Shown: piece by piece, positions 49,525-60,647 of the stretch
Numbering within the stretch: position 1 is the first letter of the stretch
How the letters are laid out: each line of letters starts with the position of its first letter
Assembly: GCA_034638255.1 (NCBI GenBank)
Contig: JAWPGT010000007.1
Coordinates: 434,001-498,000 of the forward strand
Direction of reading: 5' to 3'
Source: Coprinus comatus
Taxonomy: Eukaryota > Basidiomycota > Agaricomycetes > Agaricales > Agaricaceae
Length of the DNA: 64,000 bases
Translations under genes and position numbers: made by a program
The notes under the pieces: generated by a model
The model's database searches: none
What the model saw: only the letters and a program-made list of their open reading frames with translations
Told to the model about the DNA's origin: nothing

Positions 49525-52500
49525 ATGGCAGCCGCAGCCGCTGTCGCCTCCAACAACAACCCACCTATGCCGTCACACCAGCGTATCACACCTAATGTTA
49601 TCCCCCAATTGGCATCCTCATCTCGGTCTCCACCTAGATCATCTGCATCACCTCCACTGGTCATAGACACTTCCCCAAGAGCATTCAATCGTCTGCGCTC
49701 TTCACTGGAACAGAGCATTCGTACCGCAACACGCATAAGAAAGTCCCCAACACCCGATCTAGATGACTTTGCGACCCTTACGGTTAATAATGTCAAAGGG
49801 AAAGGGAAGGAAGGGCTGTTTGAAGAGAACAAGGAGAAGATGAATGTATTCGGAAAATTGGGATCCAAGGTCACATTTCGTCGAGCTCGTCGTGAATCCA
49901 TTACTTCTCCTGTACCACCGCCGTCGCAGGATAAACCCCATGAACGTGAACGTGTGGCTGGTAATACCAGCTATATCACTCCTTCGCTGAGGCTGGCGTC
50001 GTTATCATCTCCTGCCCTTCATTTGTCATCGCAGGCACTACCTTCCCCCAAGTCACAACCCTCGGTCCCTGCTTCTTCATCTTCTGGTGCAACAGCCCTA
50101 GTATCTCCATCACGGCAACGTGTACGTCGATCCAGCCTACAACCCTCACCACTGTTGGATATTAGCGGACCCACACCCCTTGCTATGAAGCGAGACAGGC
50201 AATCTAGTGGTCAAACAGCTAGCCGTCATCGGTCAACAAAATCTAATCCACCAGAGCTGCCCAAGCCGATAACTGTGCCTAATACTCCACACAGACCTAG
50301 CCGTGACCATGATGCACAGAGCCCGCAGTCTTTTGCTGAAATGGAAAGCCCACCAGATACCCCAACTCCAATCAGTCGAGCTCCTGCTACCCGTGCAGTA
50401 TCCTCACGCCCTTCTACAGCGCATACAGGTACCCTATCTGCCGCTTCACGTCCGGTCAGTCCTCATACCCGTCCTCTCACCCGAACTCGTGTTGTCACTC
50501 CAGTAAACAGGGGCTTGACATCAACTTCCACAACCCATCTACCCACTTCTGGTTTATCACCGCCTCGCCGACCTTCGATTGATGCTCCCCGTCGTCCCTC
50601 CATTGAATCCCCCCGTCGTCCCTCAATCGACTCACCCCGTCGAGTTTCTGTAGAAGCACCAAAACGGTCTTCTAGAGATTCTCCAGTAGATTCCCGTGCC
50701 AACTCTCCAAGTCCAGTCCGACCACGACCAGTATCTCCTGCTCAAAGATCTTACGCTCAGAATCGTCATTTTGGCGTTTCTTCAGGCTCTCTACTACCTC
50801 CGTACAACCCTGAGCATCGTGAACAGATCCGCAAAGCAACAACAATGATATGTAAAGAGATGGTGAAGCCGCCACCCCACATGGTCAGATCCGAACAAGG
50901 GTCGCGCGATTGGGACGAAGTGGAGAGACGGATGAACCCCTTAGCAAGAATGGAGCGAATTTGGGGTATGAGTAGTATAAACTCTGGAAGTAACCTGAAT
51001 ATATCCTTATCTGGGATCAGTTCCACCACCTTGACTGCTACAGGGGAAGAAAGGGAAAGACGCACCTTTTGCGAAGCATTACGGGACGGGTTTGTTTTCT
51101 GCCAGTGAGTAGTTATTTCTCACATCCCTTTATCTATAATGACCACTGATCATCCTCCCACTTTTGCAGACTCATGAATAAAATCCGTTCTAGTACTGTG
51201 GTTCGCCCTGATCCTCGAGAAGATGGCCTTGTGAAAACCTCCAACGTTACTAAGTTCCTTGCTGCCTGTGCATCCTACGGGCTTGCGAATGAGGATCTCT
51301 TCCAACGTGACGATTTGATTGAGGCCACTAGCGAATCTCTTGCTCGCGTCGCGCATACAATCATTACTTTAATGCAATTCGTCGAGACGCCCGCCCCTTC
51401 TCGTATCAAATGGATCAAACCTTCTTCTCCCATATTCTCAGGACCATATATGAAGGCTTCTTCGGGGCGGGGGTCGGCATCCACACCCAATTTGATACCA
51501 CCTCTATCCACATCCCCGACACCAGCCTCCCCCAGGAAACGGTACAGTCCCCCCTCTGGATTGCCTCCTTTGCGTTCAGATGACTCTGAAGAGAGTAATA
51601 CAACCCCACGATCAACTCGTAAATTAAACAGCGCTACCACTACGGGCTCGGATGCTGCAAGAGGACAGGACCTCGAAGTCAAGGCAACACCAGTTCCACC
51701 TATACTAAAGCCACCTCCAAAATCACCGCTCCGCGCACGACCCGCCAAACACCAGCAAGACAGGCAAGACAACGGTTTGTCTGCTTGGGCCAAGTCCGCT
51801 GCATCACCTTCATGTCGTTCTGGAGTTGAGTCAACAAGGGCATCTCTCGGTGACACCTCGTTTCTGGGGCTATCTAATGATCATAACCAACCACGGCAGT
51901 CCATTGCGTCTACCGCAGTGACGGACACGACAATGACCACCCAAGTCTCGAGTATACTTGATAACCACGGCTATACTGGAGGGGTAGGTGGACATAATGG
52001 TAACAAATATGGAACGATCCGTACGGTTACTACCGATGTGACTTCCGAGGTGCCGTCGATAACGAGGGCGGAAGGAAGCATGTTTGCAGATGAATTGGCT
52101 AAAGCAAAATTGTCGGAAACCCCGCCAGTGCCGCCGCCAAAGTTCGGTGGGAGAGAGAGGAATATAAGTGGGGCGCATGCGATAGATTTAACTAGGGTAG
52201 CTGAGGAAACTGATGAGAGTGCTTCTTCAAACGATAAAGAAAGAAAGAACAAGGAGAAAGGAAGAGGAGATAATAAGGAGGGTAAGGTAGGGGGGAACGA
52301 AAAGCCCGTTGATAAGATCCAAGCAATTCACCTTCATAAAGCAAAATGGCCGGATGACTTTATGGATGCGTTCCAAATGCCAAAACCATCAAGGCTCGAT
52401 GCACTACTAGCAGAAGATTTGGAAACGTCGCATACCCCTTTATCGACCTCCCCGCCAACCAAGAAGTTAGCTATCGTTGGCGCTGGTCGACGTGCGGAAG

Positions 52501-55425
52501 GCTCTAACGAACCGCTGGGGCCAAGAAGACCTACGCATTTAGCTCGGCATAGCGTTGACACTACCCCCAGTGGTCTTTTGCCGAAAGAGTCGATCCTTCG
52601 GCGCGATACCAGCCCGGAAGGTTCTTTTGGTGGACCAAGTCGATTGTTGCTCCGTAGGACAAGTATCAAAGCTCAAAGCCCTCGTACAGGTAGCAGCTTG
52701 TCCAATAATTCTCCCGACGATCCTCGAAACGAAAATAACAGCTCACCGGGTGTGCCTGTTCCCTTTCCTCGTGCCGTATCAGGAGAACACTCCGGGACAC
52801 CTTCTCCTCGGACAGATACACCTGTCAGTAATGGTTCTGCAACCAATGGTGCTGAAAACGCAAGTAACTCAAGTGATTCAGCCAATGAGAAGCCACGATT
52901 ACCTAGAGGCCGGTTCCAGAGTGAAATTAATGGAAGCTCGAGGCTAAAGGTAAGACCAAGTTCGTATGATGGAATGGGAGTAAAGCCATCGAGGACTAGG
53001 TTTGAGAGTATGGTGAACTTGGGAGTAAATACTTCTGGGATGGCGAGTGCCAGTGATCTGATGACGAGGGATTCCATGGATGGTAGCGCAGTTAGAAAGA
53101 CGCTAATTATCCGAGAAGAGGGAAAACCACCGACCCACTTCGTGAGCCCGCTTTTTAATAGCCTAGTTGGCGGATTTACTGATGGTATCTCCACTCATGT
53201 AGCAATTAGGGAACTGCATTGGTCGCGGCCAATTCGGAAGCGTGTACCGGGCGTTGAATCTCAATACTGGTCAAATGGTTGCTGTGAAAAGAATTAGATT
53301 GGAGGGCTTGAAAGAGGATGAAATTTCAACATTGATGAGGGAAGTTGACCTCGTGAAGAGTTTGTCACATCCAAGCATTGTCAAATATGAGGGAATGGCC
53401 AGGGATGAAGATACATTGAGTATCGTTCTAGAGTAAGCGAACGTATATATATCCCACCCCTTCTGGTAGCTCATCTATTCTCTGTTTAGGTACGCCGAAA
53501 ATGGATCATTGGCGCACACACTTAAGGCCTTTGGGAAACTTAATGAGCGCTTAGTGGCAAGTTATGTGCTTAAGATCTTGGAAGGTTTGCACTACTTGCA
53601 CCAGAGTGATGTGGTACATTGCGATCTGAAGGCGGCAAACATTTTGACAACTAAGAATGGGAACGTCAAGTTGTCCGACTTTGGCGTCTCCCTCAATCTC
53701 CGCGCTATGGAACGACAGAACGACGTTGCCGGAACTCCCAATTGGATGGCGCCAGAGGTTATTGAACTAAAAGGAGCTTCAACCAAGTCAGACATCTGGT
53801 CCTTGGCCTGTACAGTTGTGGAACTGCTTACCGGAAAGCCTCCATATTCAGATATCACAAACAGCATGACTGGTGTGTTTTCATTCTACCAACTGCGGCT
53901 AACCGAACCGAATACTGAAAATAACCTCAGTGATGTTCCGGATTGTTGAGGACGTTACGCCCCCTATACCCGACGGATGTTCTGACTTACTCCAAGACTT
54001 CTTCAAACAATGTTTCCATAAGGATGCCTCTAAGAGACCAAGCGCAGGAAAGTTGTTTGAGCATCCTTGGTTGAAGAAAAATTGGGCAGCTCTTAACGTA
54101 TGTCTTCTACCTGGTTTTGTATTGTCGACATTCGGACTGGATCTTATTCTCAAATCGTTAAATGTAGGATTTACGGCCGCAAGACAGTCTTCCATTCATC
54201 AGACGTGTCAGTCAAGACTTACAAAAATCTGATATGGCGCGTTACCTTAGTAAACTTGACAAAACCGAGTCTCCAATAACGGTTGAGTCTCCGCGTTGGC
54301 TGACAGAGGATCCATCCAATACTCCACCTGTATCCCCTGCTTCTGCAGTTGGCCAACGTATGTCCAATAGTTCAATTCGACCCCTTGAAACCGAGTTCTT
54401 TCCTCGGGAACACAATTTTGTTAAAACTACGTTCAGCAAACGTAAGTTTGTCATACTTATTCAAGTCGACTTTCGCTGACTAATTGCCAGCGGTTATATG
54501 TCGAGTCTGTTTAGAGAATGTGAAGAAAACTGCAGTCCTTTGTGCTCAATGTAGCTTGATCTCACATTCCAAATGTGCTCCTATTGCTCCACCGACTTGT
54601 GACCTCCGGTCCCAGTTACTCTTATATGCACAGTATGCTGAAAAGGGCAACCCAAATAGTCTCTACTCCAACCCTTTGGACACTCAGCTTGACATACCAC
54701 GTATCCCGGCAGCAATGTCGGATGTACCTTATGTTAGTTACAATACCCCTCAGTCGAGCATTGATACCCATTCCCCAATACCACCACTTTCCTCGAGCCC
54801 TACCCAAGTTCATCCACCTACTGCATTCAAGTTCATGGCTGCCTTCAGAAGATCTCGATCCAATCTATTAACAGAATCTCACCCTACAACTCCTGCTTCT
54901 GAGCCTGACGCCTCTAGATCACCAACTAGAGAGTTGGAGAGATCTGACCATTTCGAAGAAAAGACGCCTGTTCCTCGTAAACGTCCTGCAGTCTTACAAA
55001 AGAGGTCAAAAGAGCGTCCACGATCCTATACTAGCAATAGCACTGGGCTGAGTAGTTTGCGGAGTGCCGCTACGGCTGCTAATAGTACTATCAGCAGCAA
55101 CCAAACCGAAGCAGGGCAGCAGTCGCAGTTGTCTGGTACAGACGTGAATGCAGACCGTCACGCTAGATTTTCCACGAACGCTACATCGTCGTTTCATGAT
55201 CACACGGTTGGACCAAAGAAACCTAGGAAGGATAAGGATAGAACGACTAAAAAATCCACAAAGAACTCGAGCGCAGCATCTATTGCCGAGACGAATGATA
55301 TTGCCGAGCGTAGCACGGCTTCGTCTGTCATACCTGGCGGCTTGTCTGTAGAAACCACCCGACGCGCCAGAGGGAAGCGCGATAGTAATAAACAACAAGG
55401 AGGTTCGAATTGCCTCCTGCAGTGA
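49525..55425 (+). CDS. septation-type kinase (Cdc7/SepH/Cdc15-like) with N-terminal CH domain, C1-type zinc motif and CaaX end
   Basis: One gene by splice and frame, about 1,800 residues. ATG at 49525 (MAAAAAVASNNNPPMPS) starts a Ser/Pro-rich region with four near-identical units around RRPSID/RRPSIE (50570-50650). A calponin-homology-like domain crosses the first intron: RRTFCEALRDGFVFCQ|LMNK, then NVTKFLAACASYGLANEDLF. A second disordered part ends PPTHF at 53141. Intron 53142-53202 joins to the kinase QLGNCIGRGQFGSVYRALNL. Further motifs are VAVKRIRLEGLKEDEISTLM, VVHCDLKAANILTTKNGNVK, SDFGVSLNLRAMERQNDVAG and TPNWMAPEVIELKGASTKSD. HCD in place of HRD is usual in this subfamily. Later a zinc motif reads VICRVCLENVKK, CAQCSLISHSKCAP. 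The end is basic, then SNCLLQ at 55425, a CaaX box. Kinases of this group act in the septation initiation network. Fusion with CH and lipidation are inferences from sequence. Confidence 0.82.
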
Positions 55426-55816
55426 TTATGACATTTTCCTACTTTCTTCACATTCCATCATTTTGATCGTTCCCCAACATACCTCGTACATTCGTTCTTT
55501 TTCGTTTTTTCTTCACCCGTGGACTTATTGTCAAATGTCTATTTTTTTGTGTATCCATAGCTCCATCATTCGTCACAGTTATTTGTACAATTTCCCCATC
55601 TCTCATGGCTTCTTAATGCCTCTCGCATGTGCATATTCTACTTGCATTCTCTTCGTAGTAACCATTGTTTTTCTCGGACTCAATCACATAACCCTGTCCT
55701 CCCCTCCAACACTTCTGTTGTCAAGTAATTTACCTCTTCGTTAAGTAGTTTATCTAGTATTACATCACAATATACACGCCGATTCTCGATTAAACTTGTA
55801 CTGTAAGGCGAAACGA
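55426..55816. other. convergent intergenic region
   Basis: This space lies between the 3' ends of the kinase gene (+) and mannitol-1-phosphate dehydrogenase (-). It is pyrimidine-rich with no convincing ORF, and probably holds both 3' UTRs. Confidence 0.55.
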
Positions 55817-57156
55817 TTAATTCTTCGGTCTTTGCATAGCTGCCCTCTTGCGATCTTCCAAATACTTGTATGCATTCACAACTTCTTCCAATTCACTGCT
55901 ACCTAACTTCAACCCAGAATCTTCGCTGTAGCGTGTTCGATCCCACAACTGTCTTGAATTTTCTTCATCGCCACTGCCTCTTCATCATCGTCATTCCTAA
56001 ACATAAGAGCAGCTGCTATTCCAATAGCGAGGTTCTTCGTTTGCATATTGAAACGCTTGGCTAGGTGGAATGGGTCCAAGAAACGCTCGTTGTCACCAAG
56101 TTTGCGGAGTGGTTGACGTCCGACACGTTTGACGTCATCTACTAATTCCGGATTCTGGAAACGACCGAGAGTCTTTTGGATGTATTCGTCCATTTCATCC
56201 TGCTTGAAGACACTCGGGTATTCCTTGAGAAGAGCATTTCCGTTCTCTTGCATTATTCCTTCTACAATTAGGAAAACGTTGTCTTTATCAGCGATGGCAG
56301 AACTGATAACTTCATGTCTGAAGACAAGTCCAAGATAGGCTGTGGTTGCGTGACCACAATTTAGGATGTGGAGTTTCCGAGTTTGGTATGCGAGGAGATT
56401 GTCTGTGAGAACCATTCCTGGAACTGGTGGGGTGAGCGTAGGAGTATTGCCCCCTCTGTCAACGCTTTTTAATGCGTGTATGTCAACAATCCATTCTATG
56501 CATAAAACCCATGAGATTTCCAGGAATTAACACACAAAATGAACAATAAATGTACCAAAGAACCTGTCAACCCCGACAGCCAAGTGGCTGTCCTTTTCGT
56601 GTGCAGGTTGAGGAACAATCCTATCCACTGAACAATTCGCAAAGCCAACGCGTTGATCAGCCCAATGGCGGACATCGTCATTTAGTTCTTTGTAGACTGT
56701 ATCCCTAAGAATGTCAGACGCTCCCTTTCCGTTTTCGCAGGCGATTACATTTAATGATCCAGAGCCCTCCTCTTTCCGACGGATTATACCCTTGGCGATA
56801 ATGGGAGCAATATGCTTCAGAGCCCCAATACCAGTACTAGTGGTGATTAACTTTGTCTCCCTGTCAGCAATGTCTTCCGCTAATTCCATAATACCATCCA
56901 TGTCGGTGGATAAAACACCAGAAATATTTTGGATGCGGAAAGGCCTTTGGCGGAGAGGTTCCATGTAGCTGATGGTGTATGTGTGATCTTCATTTAAATG
57001 TTCAATGACTGTAGGATTGATGTCTGCAAAAACTACATGATAGCCAGCCTTTGCAAGAAGAGCGCCAATGAAGCCCAAACCAATGCTACCTGCACCGAAG
57101 TGAACAGCAGCTGGGTGTTGGAATCTGGGTGAAGGTGAAGGGACAAAGGTAGACAT
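55817..57156 (-). CDS. mpdA: mannitol-1-phosphate 5-dehydrogenase, apparent 1-nt frameshift near the 3' end
   Basis: The enzyme interconverts fructose-6-phosphate and mannitol-1-phosphate with NAD(H). The start MSTFVPSPSPRFQHPAAVHF is at 57156. The Rossmann loop is FGAGSIGLGFIGALLAKAGY with HVVFADINP. Then DRETKLITTSTGIGALKHIA, LNVIACENGKGASDILRDTV and CSVDRIVP. One intron joins GVDRFF to EWIVDIHALKSVDRGG. The second domain has MVLTDNLLAYQTRKLHILNC, GHATTAYLGLVFRHEVI and LGDNERFLDPFHLAKRFNMQ, with the catalytic-type Lys in a helix, then IEHATAKILG. There the frame stops (TGA at 55909-55911). With one more T in the TT at 55911-55912 (coding strand) it continues LKLGSSELEEVVNAYKYLED and RKRAAMQRPKN to a stop at 55817. 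The restored helix is as expected for the family, so I annotate to 55817. Confidence 0.88.
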
Positions 57157-57183
57157 TTGAATTGAGACTGGAGGACATTGTGT

Positions 57184-57255
57184 GTGGGGTTATATAGGGA
57201 GAAGAAACACCGATGACGAAGGGTATTGCGTGGGGTTATATATGTAGGAGAAACA
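57184..57255. repeat. imperfect direct repeat carrying two TATA elements
   Basis: Two 26-nt copies, 57184-57209 and 57230-57255, both begin GTGGGGTTATATA and end GAAACA. They differ at a few central positions, with a period of 46 bp. Read on the minus strand each supplies a TATATAA element upstream of the mannitol-1-phosphate dehydrogenase start (57156). The nearer one is only about 35 bp away. Confidence 0.75.
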
Positions 57256-57379
57256 TGGCTATTTATATCCACTTAGTACGATTGATCGGTGATTTGCGCA
57301 ATGTTCAAACCACTAATATGCCTTGTGCCAAACTTGTGCCTCCTTGTCAACTACTTCATGTAATGCGTCATGGTAATGA

Positions 57380-57389
57380 TATATATATA
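57380..57389 (+). promoter_or_regulatory. TATA box of the secreted-protein gene
   Basis: TATATATATA lies about 52-61 bp upstream of the ATG at 57441. It is the only strong TATA-like element on the + strand in this divergent spacer. Confidence 0.5.
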
Positions 57390-57440
57390 CCCTTGTATTA
57401 TTTGTGCAAACGTGCCCTCTCTTGTCTCTTACCATTGAAC

Positions 57441-58688
57441 ATGTTCTTCAAGACCTCTATACTATTAACACTCCTCACCATCCTTTCAGTTGGCTCTGTT
57501 TTAGCGAGCCCAACACCTTCAGAGACTAATGCTCAGCGCATGGCTCGTGGGCTAGGGCCAAAGCCACCAGCATATCTTATTAGAGGAACTACTGCATCGT
57601 GGGGTAAGCACTTTTGATAAACTTCTCCAAGGCACAGTTACCTGAGCCATACAACCGTTTTATGTCTTTTAGGAGCAAAGCGTAGCACTCCTTCAGGAAA
57701 CCCTTCGACATGGTGAGAGAATAAGTATGCGCATTTATTGGTCACAGTTCACTGAATCGTATGTCTTTTAGCCCTGCTGGTAGAATTGAAGTAAGATACG
57801 AATATGATGGCCATGTCGCAGGTTACCTCAGAAACTGGGAAAATGGTGGAATGTGAGCGAAGCCTCACAAAATTTCACACAAAACTCTCGCGCACTCACG
57901 CTAGCCACAGAAACGGTATCAACTTCGTCGGCAATCCATTGGAAGTCAAAGTCTGTGAAGCTGGCTCTGGACTTTGGGATATTATTGCTACAGTAACTTA
58001 ATAATTCTAGTAATATCAAAACAGTTCGTTAACCATTTTCCTAGAACCCAGCCTTCCCAGCACCTTACTACGTTGGTGCTACATCGTTAACACCAGTTAC
58101 TCTCGTTACAGACGAAAGAAGGTCAGCTGTGATTATTGTTACCTTAAGCAAAGATATTACTAACTTCGGCATATTAGATCACTCGGCTTTGGTAACGTTG
58201 AGAAGAGTAAGTAAAGGTTCATCTGAATAAGAACAGTTAGCTGACTCAGGACTGGATCTACCAAGCTTCTCCCAGTGCTCCTCCCACATTGATCAACGGT
58301 AACTACTACGAATCTGCTATCTGGGTGTATAATCCCACCACAAAGGAACTTTTACGTAGGCTGAATCCTGATCTCTTTGGGCTCATGGAGCTGTTAACCC
58401 TGACATTTATTATACTTAGCTCAATACATTAATCCTGATGGCAACAAAGCTCCTACAGTCATCGCATACAATGTTCGCTCGGTAAGACAACCCACTTATT
58501 CTACCATTTAGGTACTATACCTAAACACCAACTGCTTTGTAGAATGGTATATTCTTTACCGGTAATATTGCCCATTGGAATGAGTCAGGAATTTTTGCAT
58601 CCGCCGTCGTACGTACCGAGTATTGTTATTATAAACCCCGAATTTGACCCAACATGAACACCTCGTATAGCGTTTCTACCTTGCTTAA
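57441..58688 (+). CDS. secreted basidiomycete protein of unknown function
   Basis: A signal peptide MFFKTSILLTLLTILSVGSV is followed by LASPTPSETNAQRMARGLGP and KPPAYLIRG. The TNAxRxARGLxP phrase begins many small secreted mushroom proteins. Exons then read AKRSTPSGNPSTCPAGRIEV, YEYDGHVAGYLRNWENGG, INFVGNPLEVKVCEAGSGLW and NPAFPAPYYVGATSLTPVTL. After two further short introns come DWIYQASPSAPPTLINGNYY, ESAIWVYNPTTKELLPQYIN, PDGNKAPTVIAYNVRS, NGIFFTGNIAHWNESGIFAS and the end AVRFYLA at 58688. Two cysteines lie about 60 residues apart. One join (exon ending near 58205 to exon at 58251) does not keep frame with canonical sites, so there is either an unseen exon variant or another single-base error. 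No enzymatic motif seen. Confidence 0.7.
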
Positions 58689-58893
58689 CTTTTTCTATCT
58701 TCCGTTTCGTTACTAAACTTGTTAGAAACTTTTTGATTCTCCTACTATGGTTGCTTAATTTATAGTACTACTTAGTACCGGCAGTTTTGCTCGGACCCTG
58801 TCTGTCTATGTAGCTTGAAGCTCGAACATCTACCATTTAATTTTTAGTGACATAATGACAATGCAGTTGTATCAAAAACCACTCCATAAATAG

Positions 58894-58915
58894 ATATATA
58901 TATATATATATATAT
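58894..58915. repeat. (AT)11 microsatellite
   Basis: An uninterrupted dinucleotide tract lies in the convergent spacer between the secreted-protein gene and chitinase 1. It is a likely length-polymorphic marker. Confidence 0.9.
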
Positions 58916-58970
58916 TACATGGACGTTTACATTTCCGAGGAGGCTAATGTCGACCAAGTATTTGATAAAT

Positions 58971-60647
58971 TCATACAGGCCAAGAAAGAGCACGGACTTG
59001 TCTGATCCAGTCAGCTGCTGCGTTGGGATACTATTCACGAATCCGGGATTTAAGCCAACATACAAACAACAAGAATAACCAAAAACGTACCTGCCAAACC
59101 ATAACACCTCCATCTGAAAAGAGAATTTGAATGATGAGTGCAGATTCAATGAATGGTAGATATAGTTATAATACTCACTCCAACCACGATTCTTCGCGTC
59201 AGAGACACATTGAGCCAGAGTAGAAGTAGACATAAACCCATTACTGGCATCACCGGATGTAGCCGGTTTTCCGATTACAATCTTTGAAAGAGGAATCCCA
59301 CTTGCTGCGATTTCGAATACAGAAGATTGAGGCCAAACAGATGATGAACGAGTAAGTAGACCTTGGCAAGTTGTGTACTCGCTGGTGCCCTGGTTATAGA
59401 ACTAGGTTTCATGTATTTTGTTTCAGAAAAAGCACTTTGGATTGATAGAAAGTTTTAGTGAAATATACTGGCAAATACTCACCTGAACATTGTACCAATC
59501 GATAAGGTTCCCGACTGCTCTATGAACAGCAAGGTAAGCATCACCACCAAACTTGTTGGGGGAGAACCTGTTTGCCAAGATCAGTATATATACTGCTAAC
59601 TACTAGTCTTTGATGTTATGAAAGGTTGACGTACCATGGTGCAACAGCTGTCGATGAGAAGAATTGAGATGAAATTTCTTTCAGAGGAAGATATGCGTAG
59701 TGACTCACGGGCATGAGTAAGAATGAATGAGCCTTGGGGAAGTTGAGACCGCATTTGCCTTGTGAAGCTGATGAGCCATTGCTAGAAACAAGACACCATG
59801 ATCATCGTCAATACCCTGAACAAAAAAAACATTGTCAGTATATTAACAAACCTCAGCCCTCCCATCGCCAGCATTAATAGCGTTAAAGTCCTAAGCATTT
59901 GAATATAATTTATCAGCTTTTGTCGGTGAAGATAACAAATGACCACAGAAGTTAATGATCTCGAGATTTGTACTGTACATACCTCATAATCCACATCAAC
60001 ACCATCCAAATTAAACTGCTTGACAAAGTTTGCCATAGTATTCGCAACAGCTATCGGATCAGTACCAGACGAGGTAGGAACATCTGTAGCACCGAAAAGA
60101 GACACGATGATACTAATTCCAGCTGCAGCATATTGTGCTTTGATATCAGCACGCTGAGCAGCTGTCATCCATACCCATTCTTGGGCCTGTTAATAATAAA
60201 AAATTAGTTAAATTTGAGCATATATCTTGTCAAAATATTAAAGAAGAAAACACACTTTATCGAAAGGTCCCGCTGTCAATAAGAAGGACAGTGCGCTGCA
60301 AATTTTTAGTATTGGCAAGTCATCTACAAAGCAAAAATATACTAACAAGACATTATATCCCTAAGTAAGTTGTTATTGCGTCAACCAATGGTTTGGAAAA
60401 AAAAATCGATAAATCGATTCACCCTGACTTGGCTAACAGGGGGAGGACCATTCAGGCCAGACACGAATTTATCACTATAAATAACGAAACGGGGTGCACT
60501 AGGAGCAATTGATTTGGCTCTTGTCGTCAAAAAGCTTTTTGCAGTATCGGTGAGGTTATAAGATTCCAATACAGGTATGGCAGAGATAGTGGACGAGAAT
60601 AAAAGCAGTCCAAGGATTAGAGAAAGGGTATGACGAAGAGCAAACAT
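58971..60647 (-). CDS. GH18 chitinase 1, secreted
   Basis: GH18 enzymes hydrolyse chitin or N-glycan chitobiose with retention. The start MFALRHTLSLILGLLLFSST at 60647 gives a signal peptide ending near ISAIP. Then APRFVIYSDKFVSGLNGPPP, MTAAQRADIKAQYAAAGISI and IVSLFGATDVPTSSGTDP. The catalytic DxxDxDxE reads LDGVDVDYE with the acid Glu present. HAPVAPWFSPNKFGGDAYLA, LIDWYNVQFYNQG and SSVFEIAASGIPLSKIVIGK follow. GFMSTSTLAQCVSDAKNRGW leads to a GGVMVWQ end of the barrel. The last exon is YPNAAADWIRQVRALSWPV with stop at 58971. There is no chitin-binding module. The gene has many short introns. It is a tandem neighbour of chitinase 2 with the same order of exons. Roles may be hyphal wall remodelling, autolysis or attack on other fungi. 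Confidence 0.88.

Noticed and set aside
49443..49901. Minus-strand 152-residue ORF opposite the CH-kinase start
   Set aside because: It is a shadow of the Ser/Pro-rich coding strand with no independent features.
50463..50702. Minus-strand ORF with EGRRGxS repeats
   Set aside because: It is the antisense of the RRPSI repeat in the CH-kinase gene.
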